A stretch of DNA of 64,000 nucleotides from an uncultured Bacteroidales bacterium (GTDB taxonomy: Bacteria > Bacteroidota > Bacteroidia > Bacteroidales > UBA3824), in NCBI GenBank assembly GCA_905234655.1, contig CAJOJG010000005.1:23286-87285 (forward strand), written 5' to 3'. Below the pieces are notes generated by a model, which worked only from the letters and a program-made list of their open reading frames with translations, was not told the origin of the DNA and ran no database searches. Positions 1-7,706 of the stretch are shown piece by piece; position 1 is the first letter of the stretch, and the number at the start of each line of letters is the position of its first letter. The position numbers and the translations under genes were made by a program.

Positions 1-205
1 TACAAAGATAACGAGTGTTTCCAAAACAAAAAAATTGTTAAAACGGCTTTAAGCAGAAAACGTAAACAAAATACGATTTTAACGTAGACTTTTGGATAAA
101 TATCCGACAATTATCTAAACTTATGGAAAAATATCCAAAAATCGCCGCGCTAAATATTTGACAGACAACAAATATAAAAATTTTCAGAAAAATTAATCAT
201 AAAAG

Positions 206-237
206 TTTGCGTATGTTTAAATATTAGAGTTACTTTG
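206..237 (+). promoter_or_regulatory. Probable promoter of the arginine cluster
   Basis: TTTG at 206-209 and TTACTTTG at 230-237 are 20 bases apart, matching the Bacteroidota sigma factor consensus (TTTG, 19-21 bases, TAnnTTTG) except for a T in the second position of the -7 box. The rest of the first 322 bases is AT-rich and I see no gene in it. Confidence 0.55.
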
Positions 238-322
238 CATTGTCGTTAAGACGAAAAAAAGAATACAAAAAAATTAAACGAACCAATTATTTAAAATACA
301 GCAAAAATTATCACAGGTCATT

Positions 323-943
323 ATGGAGAACATAATCGTAAGAATAGCGTGCGAGGACGACAGCAAATACTCCCAGGAGATTGTTGACGAGATGGCGAGC
401 TCGGCGAAGGCAAGGGGCACCGGCATCGCCAAACGGACACCAGAATATGTTACCGGCAAAATGATTGAAGGCAAGGGCATCATCGCCCTTACCGAGGACG
501 GACAATGGGTCGGATTCTGCTACATCGAGAGCTGGGGACACGAGAAGTTCGTGGCTAACTCGGGTCTTATCGTGAATCCTAACTTCAGGGGACGAGGCGT
601 GGCAAAGGCAATCAAGTTCACAGCCTTCCGCCTCAGCCGAAAGAAGTTCCCGACGGCCAAGATTTTTGGTCTTACAACAGGTCTTCAAGTGATGAAAATC
701 AACAACGAACTCGGATACAGCCCCGTCCCGTTCAGCGAACTGACAGACGACGACGAGTTTTGGAAAGGATGCGGCAGCTGTGTCAACTTCCCGATCCTGA
801 CATCCAAAAACCGCAAGAACTGCCTCTGTACCGGCATGCTCTACGACCCCGAATGGGAAAAGGAACGCGGGCCGAAAGACTGGGACAAACTCTACGAAAA
901 GGCCAAATTCGCAGAAAAAAACGTCAAAGTCGTATTTGAGTAA
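323..943 (+). CDS. GNAT-family N-acyltransferase heading an arginine cluster
   Basis: This 206-residue protein carries the GNAT acyl-CoA loop RGRGVA (residues 89-94) after a strand typical of motif A. Its C-terminal third has a cysteine cluster, C150/C153 and C167/C169 (GCGSC and CLC), which could bind a metal. It is followed by argG and argC on the same strand. Bacteroides species lack a classical ArgA and make arginine through N-succinylated intermediates, with a succinylornithine carbamoyltransferase. A GNAT protein at the head of the cluster is therefore a candidate for acylating glutamate at the first step. The GNAT fold is visible; the substrate is inference. It could instead be an unrelated acetyltransferase. 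Confidence 0.85.
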   Translation: MENIIVRIACEDDSKYSQEIVDEMASSAKARGTGIAKRTPEYVTGKMIEGKGIIALTEDGQWVGFCYIESWGHEKFVANSGLIVNPNFRGRGVAKAIKFTAFRLSRKKFPTAKIFGLTTGLQVMKINNELGYSPVPFSELTDDDEFWKGCGSCVNFPILTSKNRKNCLCTGMLYDPEWEKERGPKDWDKLYEKAKFAEKNVKVVFE

Positions 944-945
944 TG

Positions 946-1015
946 CATAATTCACAATGCATAATGAAATCAAAAATCGTAAATCAAAAAATCAAAAATC
1001 AAAAAATCGTAAATA
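946..1015. repeat. AT-rich short repeats between GNAT gene and argG
   Basis: Two motifs are adjacent: GCATAATTCACAATGCATAATG-like words (about 944-965), then copies of AAATCAAAAATCGT (about 967-1014). The second set runs to one base before the argG start codon. The same two word families recur elsewhere in the window (20.27, 39.9, 49.3, 62.9 and 63.85 kb). Confidence 0.7.
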
Positions 1016-1016
1016 A

Positions 1017-2204
1017 ATGAGGACATTAGTAGCATATAGCGGCGGGCTGGACACCACATGGGTGACGACGCTGCTTTCGTCTAAGGGCGAGGACGTAACG
1101 GCCCTGATGATTAATTCAGGCGCATTCTCCGACGAGGAAATAGCCTCGGCAAAAGACCGCGCTTTCCAGGGCGGCGCAAAGGCCTTCGAGTGCATCGACG
1201 TTTCAAAGGAGTACTACGACAAGACCGTGAAGTACATGATCTACGGCAACATGCTCAAGAACAACACATACCCGATGTCGGTATCGAGCGAGCGCATTAT
1301 CCAGGCCATCACGGTCGCAAACTACGCCAAGGCGCACAATTTCGACAAAATCGCCCATGGCTGTACCGGCGCGGGCAACGACCAAGTGCGCTTCGAGATG
1401 GTTTTCGACATTCTCTGCCCCGAAATCAAGGTTCAGGCTCTCGTCCGCGAAACCAATATCCAGCGCGTCGACGAAATCGCATTCCTCAAGGAGAAAGGCA
1501 TAAAGATGAACTTCGACAAGGCTAAATACTCCATCAACAAAGGACTTTGGGGAACGTCAATCGGCGGCCGCGAGACCCTCAACTCCGCCCAGCCGTTGCC
1601 CGAGGAGGCTTACCCGACACATTGCACAAAGCAGGAAGAATCCGTCATCACGCTCGAATTTGAGAAGGGCGAACTCGTGGCTGTCGACGGCACAAAATTC
1701 GACAACCGCATCGACGCAATCCGTGAGGTCGAAAAACTCGCGGGCGCATACGCAATCGGCCGCGACATGCACATCGGCGACACAATCATCGGCATCAAAG
1801 GCCGCGTAGGTTTTGAGGCCGCCGCCCCGATGGTCATCATCAAGGCTCACCACGCCCTCGAAAAGCACACACTCACGAAGTGGCAGATCTACTGGAAGGA
1901 CAACATTTCGCAGTGGTACGGCAACCGCCTCCACGAAGGAATGTTGCTCGAGCCAGAAATGCGCGACATGGAGAAATTCCTCGAAAGCACACAGCAGAAA
2001 GTGTCGGGCAAAGTGTTCGTAGCACTCCGCCCCTACACATTCTTCATTAACGGCATCGAATCCGAACACGACCTTATGACATCCAAGTTTGGCGTTTATG
2101 GCGAGGACAACAAGGCCTTCACCGCCGACGACATCGCTGGCTTCACAAAGGTTGCCGGCGTCCAGTCAAAGATTTGGTACGCAGTTAACAACGAGAAATA
2201 CTAA
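1017..2204 (+). CDS. argG: Argininosuccinate synthase
   Basis: ArgG condenses citrulline with aspartate using ATP, the penultimate step of arginine synthesis in the cytoplasm. The 395-residue length fits the family. The N-type ATP pyrophosphatase loop AYSGGLDT lies at residues 6-13. The gene sits between a GNAT acyltransferase and argC, so it belongs to a biosynthetic cluster. The ATG overlaps a TGA of the upstream repeat, and no Shine-Dalgarno motif is evident; the leader is simply A-rich. The remaining arg genes (argB, argD, argF', argH) are not in this window. Confidence 0.96.
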   Translation: MRTLVAYSGGLDTTWVTTLLSSKGEDVTALMINSGAFSDEEIASAKDRAFQGGAKAFECIDVSKEYYDKTVKYMIYGNMLKNNTYPMSVSSERIIQAITVANYAKAHNFDKIAHGCTGAGNDQVRFEMVFDILCPEIKVQALVRETNIQRVDEIAFLKEKGIKMNFDKAKYSINKGLWGTSIGGRETLNSAQPLPEEAYPTHCTKQEESVITLEFEKGELVAVDGTKFDNRIDAIREVEKLAGAYAIGRDMHIGDTIIGIKGRVGFEAAAPMVIIKAHHALEKHTLTKWQIYWKDNISQWYGNRLHEGMLLEPEMRDMEKFLESTQQKVSGKVFVALRPYTFFINGIESEHDLMTSKFGVYGEDNKAFTADDIAGFTKVAGVQSKIWYAVNNEKY

Positions 2205-2207
2205 TAA

Positions 2208-2264
2208 TTGTCAACTGTCAATTGACAATTGACAACTGTCAATTGTCAACTGTCAATTGTCAAT
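2208..2264. repeat. Tandem TGTCAATTGACA-type repeat before argC
   Basis: The spacer between argG and argC is almost entirely iterations of TTGTCAACTGTCAATTG and its complement CAATTGACAATTGACA. The unit is self-complementary, so the transcript could form hairpins. It ends about 14 bases before the argC start codon. Confidence 0.75.
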
Positions 2265-2277
2265 TAAAAAAGGAAAC

Positions 2278-3237
2278 ATGATAAAAGCAGGAATAATAGG
2301 CGCGGCGGGATACACCGGCGGCGAACTTCTAAGAATATTGACATACCACCCCGATGTCGAGATAGCATGGGCGGTAAGCCGCAGTAACTACGGAAAGCCG
2401 GTCTATGACGTACACGCAGACTTGTTCGGCGACACAGACCTCAAATTTGCCGAGCAGCCGACAGAAAAGCCCGATGTCGTGTTCTTCTGCACGGCGCACG
2501 GCGAGACTGGCAAACTATTGGCGGAATACAACTTCCCCGACGATGTCAAAATCATCGACATGACAAACGAGTTCCGCGTCGGCGACACTGGATTTGTGTA
2601 TGGACTTCCAGAAATCAACCGCGACAAAATCAAGACTTGCACAAAGCTGGCTAACCCGGGCTGCTTCGCGACGGCAATCCAACTGGCATTAGTGCCATCG
2701 CTAAAAGCCGGAATAATCCAAAGCGACATCCAGGTTTCGGCTGTGACAGGCAGCACCGGCGCGGGCCAGAAACTCTCGGCGACAAGCCATTTCTCCTGGC
2801 GCAACAACAACTTCTCGGTCTACAAAGCGTTCACCCACCAGCATTTAGCGGAGATTAACCAGACTAAGGACATCCTCATGCCCACGCTCCAAAAGCCAAT
2901 CCACTTCATCCCCTACCGTGGCGACTTCACGCGCGGCATTATTGCGAGTGTGTGGTTCACTACCGACAAGACCGAGGACGAAGTCAAGGAAATCTACCGC
3001 GAATGTTACGCCGGCGAGCCGTTCACACATTTTTATGATGGCAATCTCTACCTGAAACAAGTAGTGAACACTAACAAGTGCATCGTTTCGGTAAAGAAAG
3101 AAGGCGACCAGCTGCTCGTAGAGTCCGTAATCGACAATCTCGTCAAGGGCGCAGTAGGACAGGCGACCGAAAACATGAACATCATGTTCGGCTTGGACGA
3201 GAGGCAAGGCCTGAGGCTCAAGCCGTCGGCGTTCTAA
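2278..3237 (+). CDS. argC: N-acyl-gamma-glutamyl-phosphate reductase
   Basis: ArgC reduces N-acyl-glutamyl phosphate to the semialdehyde with NADPH. This 319-residue protein has the Rossmann motif GAAGYTGGE (residues 8-16) and the catalytic cysteine C129 in NPGCFATA. I chose ATG 2278, preceded by AAAAAAGGAAAC, over a TTG at 2257 that lies in the repeat spacer. In Bacteroides the acyl group is probably succinyl rather than acetyl (known for the downstream transcarbamylase; inferred here). The gene closes the arginine block; the next gene begins after a 107-base gap. Confidence 0.95.
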   Translation: MIKAGIIGAAGYTGGELLRILTYHPDVEIAWAVSRSNYGKPVYDVHADLFGDTDLKFAEQPTEKPDVVFFCTAHGETGKLLAEYNFPDDVKIIDMTNEFRVGDTGFVYGLPEINRDKIKTCTKLANPGCFATAIQLALVPSLKAGIIQSDIQVSAVTGSTGAGQKLSATSHFSWRNNNFSVYKAFTHQHLAEINQTKDILMPTLQKPIHFIPYRGDFTRGIIASVWFTTDKTEDEVKEIYRECYAGEPFTHFYDGNLYLKQVVNTNKCIVSVKKEGDQLLVESVIDNLVKGAVGQATENMNIMFGLDERQGLRLKPSAF

Positions 3238-3344
3238 AACGCCACGCATTAACTTTTTTTATGTAATTTGGCATACACTTTTTGTCAAAAAATCCGTCTA
3301 TTATTATGTGAAACGTTTGGTAAAAACTAAAAACATAAATACAA

Positions 3345-3794
3345 ATGAAAAGAATACTTTTTTATCTTGTAGCGGTGGGCGTAATGCTCGCGTTTTCCGA
3401 CAATGCGTCGGCGCAGTGGACGGACATTTTTAACAACCCCGGCACAGGTTCGGGAAAGGCAGAGCTCTCGTCCAACAAAGCCGCCACAATCAAATGGGAC
3501 AAGACCGAATACAACTTTGGCGACATAAAGCAGAACGTGCCTCAGTACGTCGAGTACACCTTCACAAACACCGGCGACAAGCCCGTGTTCATACTCAACG
3601 CCGAGGCTTCGTGCGGCTGCACAAAGTTGACATACAAGAAAGAGCCTGTCCTGCCTGGAAAGCAAGGCACAATCTCCACGGTCTACGACGCAAAGGAACC
3701 CGGAATTTTCGACAAGTCCATCACTGTCAAGATGTCCCTCGACGCTCCGTATGATGTCTACGAACTTAAACTCAACGGAAACGTCGTGAAGTAA
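3345..3794 (+). CDS. DUF1573 secreted protein
   Basis: The 149-residue protein has an N-terminal signal peptide (residues 1-23, ending ASAQ) and one DUF1573 domain, an immunoglobulin-like beta sandwich common in Bacteroidota. The diagnostic segment ASCGCTKLTY is present around residue 90. It is probably periplasmic or outer-membrane associated; the family's function is unknown. The next gene starts seven bases after its stop, so the two are likely co-transcribed. Confidence 0.85.
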   Translation: MKRILFYLVAVGVMLAFSDNASAQWTDIFNNPGTGSGKAELSSNKAATIKWDKTEYNFGDIKQNVPQYVEYTFTNTGDKPVFILNAEASCGCTKLTYKKEPVLPGKQGTISTVYDAKEPGIFDKSITVKMSLDAPYDVYELKLNGNVVK

Positions 3795-3801
3795 AGCCAA
3801 G

Positions 3802-4248
3802 ATGCCCAAGATACTACTATTTGCAATTATAACGGTGCTCAGTTGCCTGCCCGCATCGAGCCAGTCGGACGACGGCTGGTTCACGGGCAGGCTTTTTTTG
3901 TCACACCTTTCTAACGGCGACGGCGGCGCATTGCAGGTCGGCTACACCCATTATTACAACATCGACAACCATTTTTCGGTCGGCACTGCCACTGGCGTTA
4001 TCTTTGACGACGGAATCAACATACCGCTGCAAACCGAACTGCGCATACGCCCATTCGGAAAAAAGCCAGTGGCGCCGGTTGTGATGCTGTCTGGCGGCTA
4101 TGTGTTCGGCTACCAAGTCGCAACAATATCCCCAAGAATCGGCATCGAGAGCGGGCGGCTGAGGCGTGTGCGCTATGCCGCCGACGCAGGAATGACGATT
4201 CTTGGGGATGTGTGCGCGTTGACCATAGGAGCAGGACTCCTGTTCTAA
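3802..4248 (+). CDS. Small predicted beta-barrel protein
   Basis: The 148-residue product starts with a signal peptide (MPKILLFAIITVLSCLPASS). It continues as alternating hydrophobic and polar strands with many glycines and aromatic residues, and ends in ...GAGLLF, the terminal aromatic residue typical of outer-membrane barrels. I do not recognise a named family. It lies seven bases after the DUF1573 gene. Confidence 0.7.
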   Translation: MPKILLFAIITVLSCLPASSQSDDGWFTGRLFLSHLSNGDGGALQVGYTHYYNIDNHFSVGTATGVIFDDGINIPLQTELRIRPFGKKPVAPVVMLSGGYVFGYQVATISPRIGIESGRLRRVRYAADAGMTILGDVCALTIGAGLLF

Positions 4249-4290
4249 TGCCTCCAAAAAATAATTACCCAAAAAATTCTTTTAATTCTT

Positions 4291-4869
4291 TTAATTGAAC
4301 AAGATTGACACGCCGATTTGGAACCATGCCAAGTGTGTCGATGCGACTTCGCTATAGAACGCAAAGTTATTGTTCAGCTTATAGCGGACACCGGCAAGCC
4401 CATAACTGTCGAACTCAAAATTGGAGTCGTCGATGTCGGTATGTCCTGAAGCGGTCCATTCTTCCTTGTAGTTGTCATGCTTAACGCCAAAAGCCACGCC
4501 GACGTATGTGTCGAGGTAGCGAACCCATGTGTAATGCAACACTCCACGAGTGCCGACGCGCCAGCAGAAATCCGAGCATTTGACATTATTGTCCGTGCGG
4601 GAACCCTTTCCAATCGAAAAATATCCGCCGCCGCTTATCGAGCCGTTGCTGTTGATGATGTTCGGCAGGAACGAATAGTCACCTGCCACATTCAACGTCG
4701 GGATGAACACATTGTTCCAATGATTGCCGCTATGCCCCATGGTTCCAGCACCAAAGCCGACGTTAACGCCAAACATCCCCACGGGGAACTCGTTCTGCGC
4801 GCTCGAACCGGCTACCGTGCCAAATACAAAGGCGATGACGGCGACTACCGCCATAAAAAACTTTTTCAT
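4291..4869 (-). CDS. Outer-membrane beta-barrel protein
   Basis: A 192-residue protein with a clear signal peptide (about residues 1-24, cleavage near SSAQ). Amphipathic strands follow, ending with a terminal strand FQIGVSILFN. The pattern fits the small eight-stranded barrel families (OMP_b-brl type) of Bacteroidota. It converges on the upstream plus-strand barrel gene across a 42-base spacer holding an ATTCTTTTAATTCTTTTAATT repeat. Its role is unknown. Confidence 0.75.
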   Translation of the reverse strand: MKKFFMAVVAVIAFVFGTVAGSSAQNEFPVGMFGVNVGFGAGTMGHSGNHWNNVFIPTLNVAGDYSFLPNIINSNGSISGGGYFSIGKGSRTDNNVKCSDFCWRVGTRGVLHYTWVRYLDTYVGVAFGVKHDNYKEEWTASGHTDIDDSNFEFDSYGLAGVRYKLNNNFAFYSEVASTHLAWFQIGVSILFN

Positions 4870-4902
4870 AAAGAACTGTCAATGAATAAAACACTATATA
4901 TT

Positions 4903-5052
4903 CTTTTGCCGCTTCGCGAGAAATCTTACAAATCTATTTCAAATCAATCAAATAAGATTTGATAGTTTTGACAAATTTGAAAGATTTGTTAAGATTTGTA
5001 AGATTTCTGTCCGTAAGGACACCTTAAAATCAGTGTCCGCCAGGACACGAAA
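4903..5052. repeat. Dispersed repeat, CTTCGCGAGAAATCTTACA family, copy 1
   Basis: The left end reads CTTCGCGAGAAATCTTACAAA. The right part carries AAGATTTGTAAGATTTCTG and then GTCCGTAAGGACACC, a small hairpin; a second GTGTCC..GGACAC hairpin follows. The first and last blocks recur in the same order at 51884-51957, and the first block alone at 31236-31265. AATCTTACAAAT and ATTTGTAAGATT are inverted copies, so the unit can fold into a long stem. Confidence 0.75.
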
Positions 5053-5054
5053 AA

Positions 5055-5894
5055 TCAGAAAGCCACAGCGTCAGGATAGCTGCCGGAACTGCTGCCAAGG
5101 TTCATCGCATTGATCGTGTCGATGTCTTCCTGCGCGAGTTTCAGTTCAAGACCGGCGATGTTTGACGCCAAGCGGTCAGCCTTTGTGGACTTTGGCAAGG
5201 GCAGTATGCCGTCCTGTATGCACCACGCCACGCACACCTGCGCGACCGTCGCGTCATATTTCTTGGCGATGGCTTCGAGCGTCGGGTCTTGAAGCACCAT
5301 GCCACGGCCGAGCGGACTCCAAGCCTCGACAAGGATGTCATTTTGGCGGCAATATTCGACGACCTCCTGCTGGCGGTATCCCGGGTGGTGTTCAATCTGG
5401 TTCACCATGGGCTTGATGTTGGCGATATTAAGAAGGGCATCGAGGTGGTGGCTCCAGAAATTGCTGACACCGATAGACCTGATTTTCTTGGCCTTGTAGA
5501 GGTCTTCGAGCGCGTGCCAAGTCTCCGCATTGACCTCCGCCCAGTCGTCGCGCTTAGACGGCGAGCATGGCCAGTGGATAAGGTAGAGGTCGAGATAGTC
5601 CACGCCAAGGTCTGTGATAGTCTTCTCAAAAGCCCTCAAAGCCTTCTGGTAGCCATATTCAGTCTTCCAAAGTTTGCTCGTAATGAACAGGTTCTCCCTC
5701 GGCACGCCGCTCTTTATGATAGCGTCGCCGATGAACTTCTCGTTACCATAGACCGCCGCAGTGTCGATATGCGTATAGCCGACCTTCAAGGCGTTGAGGA
5801 TAGTATCTTCTACCGTGTCTTCGTCCGTATTGTGCCAAGTTCCGAGTCCAATTTTGGGAATCGAGACTCCATTAGTCAGAATGTAGTTTTCCAT
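5055..5894 (-). CDS. Aldo/keto reductase
   Basis: A 279-residue NADPH-dependent oxidoreductase of the aldo/keto reductase superfamily. The catalytic tetrad is complete: D44 and Y49 in DTAAVYGNE, K74 in ITSKLW and H107 in LIHWP. The cofactor-phosphate motif LPKSTK is near the C-terminus. The substrate cannot be read from the sequence; 2,5-diketo-gluconate reductase-like or general aldehyde reductase activity are both possible. It is monocistronic, with its own promoter upstream. Confidence 0.92.
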   Translation of the reverse strand: MENYILTNGVSIPKIGLGTWHNTDEDTVEDTILNALKVGYTHIDTAAVYGNEKFIGDAIIKSGVPRENLFITSKLWKTEYGYQKALRAFEKTITDLGVDYLDLYLIHWPCSPSKRDDWAEVNAETWHALEDLYKAKKIRSIGVSNFWSHHLDALLNIANIKPMVNQIEHHPGYRQQEVVEYCRQNDILVEAWSPLGRGMVLQDPTLEAIAKKYDATVAQVCVAWCIQDGILPLPKSTKADRLASNIAGLELKLAQEDIDTINAMNLGSSSGSYPDAVAF

Positions 5895-5924
5895 CTAATT
5901 CAATTATGTGTTTTGATTATGGCG

Positions 5925-5956
5925 CAAAGTTAGAAATTATCTTAGGAAATTTCAAA
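5925..5956 (-). promoter_or_regulatory. Promoter of the aldo/keto reductase gene
   Basis: On the minus strand a -7 box TAACTTTG (complement of 5925-5932) is preceded, 20 bases away, by TTTG (complement of 5953-5956). This is a full match to the Bacteroidota consensus, about 30 bases from the start codon. Confidence 0.75.
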
Positions 5957-5981
5957 TATTTTTTCCATGTTTCTAACGGCT

Positions 5982-6009
5982 TAATTTTGCACATTATTTG
6001 TTAACTTTG
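5982..6009 (+). promoter_or_regulatory. Tandem -7 boxes before the LD-carboxypeptidase gene
   Basis: TAATTTTG (5982-5989) and TAACTTTG (6002-6009) both match the Bacteroidota -7 element and are both followed by CAC. Neither has a convincing -33 TTTG. Either or both may drive the downstream gene. Confidence 0.55.
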
Positions 6010-6048
6010 CACCACTTATATAATATATAACTATTTTTTATAAAACCC

Positions 6049-7110
6049 ATGAACAAAACCATAATCATCGCCGCGCTTGCGGCAGTCCTGCTCGCCTCGT
6101 GCAAGAAGGAAGAAATTGTGTATGAAAACGTCACGGTCGACACGACGATTGTCAATGTCACCGAATACAACCCCGAGTTCTACATCACAGACCTTGAGCC
6201 AATTACGGAGACTGTCATGCCGACTTTCCTCAGCAAAGGCGACAAGGTTGCGGTCTGCGCGGCAAGTAACTCGTTCAGCTACGACGACATCGCCGACGGC
6301 ATAAAGACCCTCAAAGAGTGGGGCTTGGAAGTCGTCGAGGCCGACAATCTCCTCTCGAGCTACTCCCGCTACGCCGGCACTCTCGACGAGCGCGTGAAAG
6401 CTTTCCAAGCCGCATTGGACAACGACGAAATCCGTGCAATCTTCATGGCGCGCGGCGGATATGGCGCGGCCCAACTCCTGCCAAACTTGGACTGGTCGGC
6501 AATGAAGAAAGCCCCGAAGTGGCTCATCGGCTACAGCGACGTCACCGCGCTCCACATCGCCATTAACAACCTCGGCATCGCGTCGATCCAAGGCCCGATG
6601 ATGGTCGGGTTCCTTAAAGACCCGGCAAGTGCAGAAAAACTGAGGGCAATGTTGTTCGGTGAAAACGCCGACATAACGATTCCGTACAACGACGACTGTA
6701 TCAAAGGCTCGGCGACTGGAAGGATTGTGGGCGGTAACCTGTCGCTCATCTACGCAATGAGCGGCACGGCATTCGACATCAACGCCATAAACTCGATACT
6801 ATTCATCGAGGACACCGGCGAGGCCAACTATTCCGTCGACCGCATGATGCTCAACCTCCAACAGTCCGGCAAGTTGCAGCAACTCAAGGGCATAATCGTC
6901 GGGGAGTTCATCGGCGGCTCGCAGGGCAGCGACCTTCCGCTCAATGAGATTATACACAAATACGTCGGAAAACTCGGCATCCCGGTTGTCTACGGCGTGT
7001 CGTCAGGCCACGACATCGTCAACACGCCCATAATGTTAGGCAGGGAAGCGACGATAACCGTCAACGACACGGAAGCCAAAATCGAATTTGACAAGACCTT
7101 CTCACGCTAA
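6049..7110 (+). CDS. LD-carboxypeptidase (S66 family) lipoprotein
   Basis: A 353-residue protein with a lipoprotein signal; lipobox LLASC puts the lipidated cysteine at residue 18. The S66 serine peptidase domain starts near residue 60. It has ARGGYG (134-139), the nucleophile elbow GYSD with S163, a conserved LFIEDTGE carrying the likely catalytic glutamate, and H321 in SSGHD. LdcA-type enzymes remove D-alanine from tetrapeptides during peptidoglycan recycling, usually in the cytoplasm. A lipidated form would act in the periplasm. About 40 residues before the domain are a spacer of unknown role. Confidence 0.88.
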   Translation: MNKTIIIAALAAVLLASCKKEEIVYENVTVDTTIVNVTEYNPEFYITDLEPITETVMPTFLSKGDKVAVCAASNSFSYDDIADGIKTLKEWGLEVVEADNLLSSYSRYAGTLDERVKAFQAALDNDEIRAIFMARGGYGAAQLLPNLDWSAMKKAPKWLIGYSDVTALHIAINNLGIASIQGPMMVGFLKDPASAEKLRAMLFGENADITIPYNDDCIKGSATGRIVGGNLSLIYAMSGTAFDINAINSILFIEDTGEANYSVDRMMLNLQQSGKLQQLKGIIVGEFIGGSQGSDLPLNEIIHKYVGKLGIPVVYGVSSGHDIVNTPIMLGREATITVNDTEAKIEFDKTFSR

Positions 7111-7113
7111 ATC

Positions 7114-7698
7114 CTAATTACACCCGCCGAACATCGCCGCGATGGAGACATACAGGCCTTTGACGACTTGGTACAGGAAGTAACAAGCCACGATAAGCAC
7201 CACAATCATAATCGCGGACTTCAACGCGCCACGGCGGACTTCTGAAATTACCGCCTCATCGTCCTCGACAAAGCCGACGATAAGGCGGTAATTTTTTGCA
7301 TACGAGCGGTGGAACGCATCAAGCACGTCGCCAAGGTATGGCGTAAGGCCTATGAAACAATCGACCATCATGTTATACAGCACCGCCAATGTCAGGGGCA
7401 AGGACTTGATTTTGCACACCGAGACATACAGGAACGGAATCGTCAGGGCGCTCGTCAGGAAGTCGCCCACACCTGGCACGACAAAACCAGCCACCGCGTC
7501 GACAAAATACTTGTCCATCAAGGTCGATACGCCCTTGACAAACTTGTACGACCACTCGCCTTCAAGTTTTTGGCGGGCGAGTTCTTTTTTCTGACGGCGT
7601 TCCTCCTCCCTCGCCAAAGAAACCTCAATCTTCGCCTTCTCCTCCTCGGTCTCGAAACCAAGGTCTTTACGCGCTTGCCTTCTTCTGCTGCTCTCCAT
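7114..7698 (-). CDS. DUF4112 membrane protein
   Basis: A 194-residue protein. Residues 1-47 are highly charged and probably coiled coil. A DUF4112-like core follows, with FVVPGVGDFLTS and hydrophobic segments around residues 66-115. A strong transmembrane helix lies near the C-terminus (about 163-188), then a short tail. Its ATG is eight bases after the stop of the 708-residue gene upstream, so both are probably made from one transcript and may work together. The function of DUF4112 is unknown. Confidence 0.75.
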   Translation of the reverse strand: MESSRRRQARKDLGFETEEEKAKIEVSLAREEERRQKKELARQKLEGEWSYKFVKGVSTLMDKYFVDAVAGFVVPGVGDFLTSALTIPFLYVSVCKIKSLPLTLAVLYNMMVDCFIGLTPYLGDVLDAFHRSYAKNYRLIVGFVEDDEAVISEVRRGALKSAIMIVVLIVACYFLYQVVKGLYVSIAAMFGGCN

Positions 7699-7706
7699 CG
7701 TTCTGA

